DNA of 5,807 bases. It comes from Betaproteobacteria bacterium. GTDB taxonomy: Bacteria > Pseudomonadota > Gammaproteobacteria > Burkholderiales > SG8-41. The notes below the pieces were generated by a model. That model did not search any database, had not been told where the DNA came from, and was given only the letters and a program-made list of their open reading frames with translations. Location: assembly GCA_025356695.1 (NCBI GenBank), contig JANXSE010000281.1, positions 1 through 5,807 of the forward strand, written 5' to 3'. Below are positions 5,065-5,807 of the stretch, in pieces (the stretch's first letter is position 1; each line of letters opens with the position of its first letter). The translations under genes and the position numbers were made by a program.

Positions 5065-5807
5065 TTGTCCTCCATTGACATCAGCCGCGACGGCGTGATT
5101 GCCACCGTCGCCATCAACAACCCCGCCAAGCTCAACGCGCTGACAGTCGCGATGTGGCAGGAACTCGCGCGCGTGTTTCGCGCGCTGTCGGCGGAAGACG
5201 AATTGCGCTGCATCGTGCTGCGCGGCGCGGGCGATGATGCGTTTGCGGCGGGCGCGGACATCGCCGAGTTCGCCACCGTGCGCAACGATTTCGCTTCGGG
5301 TAAAACTTATCATCTCGAAACCGTGGCCAATGCGCTGAACGCGGTGGCCGAGTGCCGGCATCCGACGGTGGCGCTGATCAAGGGCGCCTGCGCGGGCGGC
5401 GGGCTGGAGCTGGCCTGCTGTTGCGATCTCAGAATCGCCGGCGCGTCGGCGCGCTTCGGCGTGCCGATCAACCGGCTTGGCTTTGCGATTGCCTACGGCG
5501 AACTTGCCGGACTGATCGCGGTGGCGGGGCGCGCGGTCGCCGCGGAAATTCTGATCGAGGGCCGCATGTGGCCGGCCGATGAAGCGTTTGCCAAAGGTTT
5601 GCTGACGCGCGTGGTGGCCGACGACAAAGCAATCAAGGAAGCGTACGCGGCGGCGCGCCGTATCGCCGACGGCGCGCCGCTGGTGGCGCGCTGGCATAAA
5701 CAATACATCCGTCGCCTGACGCCGCAGGCGGCGCCGTTGACGCAGGCGGAACTTGACGCCAACTTCGACTACTTCAAAACCGGGGATTGCCGCATCGGTT
5801 ACGATGC
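5065..5807 (+). CDS. Enoyl-CoA hydratase/isomerase (crotonase) family protein, 3' end cut off
   Basis: The frame runs from TTG 5065 (GGA 7 nt upstream) to the window end, about 247 residues, missing probably 10-15 at the C-terminus. Crotonase signatures are clear: INNPAKLNALT near the start, FAAGADIAEF (60-69) and IKGACAGGGLELACCCDLRI (105-124), which form the CoA-site oxyanion hole, then FGVPINRLG (131-139). Glu115 matches the first catalytic Glu of rat hydratase (E144). The second (E164) falls 20 residues later, where this protein has Ile135, and the usual GxGG after it is replaced by AIAYGEL. It may therefore be an isomerase, hydrolase or other crotonase rather than a true hydratase. TTG is chosen because the in-phase frame upstream has no ATG or GTG nearby; ATG 5043 is out of frame and stops quickly. 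Confidence 0.85.
   Translation, partial: MSSIDISRDGVIATVAINNPAKLNALTVAMWQELARVFRALSAEDELRCIVLRGAGDDAFAAGADIAEFATVRNDFASGKTYHLETVANALNAVAECRHPTVALIKGACAGGGLELACCCDLRIAGASARFGVPINRLGFAIAYGELAGLIAVAGRAVAAEILIEGRMWPADEAFAKGLLTRVVADDKAIKEAYAAARRIADGAPLVARWHKQYIRRLTPQAAPLTQAELDANFDYFKTGDCRIGYD

Noticed and set aside
4960..5703. Minus-strand frame of 247 codons
   Set aside because: It is a shadow of the crotonase gene, whose motifs are unmistakable on the plus strand.

Overview
The window looks like chromosomal DNA of a GC-rich proteobacterium, most likely a betaproteobacterium. The backbone codon use, the AzlC/AzlD pair, the enoyl-CoA hydratase-like gene and the toxin-antitoxin (TA) families all fit, but nothing seen fixes the genus. 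No rRNA, tRNA, CRISPR array, intact insertion sequence or phage structural gene is visible.

Layout: (1) 1-706 (+): 3' end of an azlC-like permease gene overlapping a complete azlD-like gene; together they would form a branched-chain amino acid exporter. (2) 707-2688: a visibly AT-richer accessory segment. It holds a nested hairpin (probable two-way terminator) and two minus-strand genes: a membrane-anchored protein with a GIY-YIG / T5orf172-like domain (2422 to 1829) and, 60 bp downstream, a MORN-repeat protein (ending at 873). The export signal of the MORN gene sits in a different frame, joined at a run of seven A/T pairs. (3) 2689-3378 (+): a ModA-like solute-binding protein with no signal peptide; a hydrophobic stretch cut by an in-frame stop lies just upstream. 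(4) 3557-4998: two TA modules arranged tail to tail. The first (+) is a DUF4258 (MqsR-like) toxin followed by an XRE-type antitoxin. The second (-) is brnT-brnA. Each has a sigma70-like promoter with a TTGCC-type -35, a 17-bp spacer and an inverted repeat over or beside the -10, consistent with autorepression. (5) 5065-5807 (+): an enoyl-CoA hydratase/isomerase family gene running off the end, with only one of the two usual catalytic glutamates.

Working together: azlC/azlD form one transporter, and each TA pair forms a self-regulated toxin/antidote unit. The minus-strand MORN and GIY-YIG-like genes may share a transcript, but no joint function can be read from the sequence. The most interesting points are the homopolymer frame break in the MORN signal peptide, the leaderless brnT next to a strong brnA ribosome site, the paired TA modules, the membrane-tethered GIY-YIG-like protein and the atypical hydratase active site.
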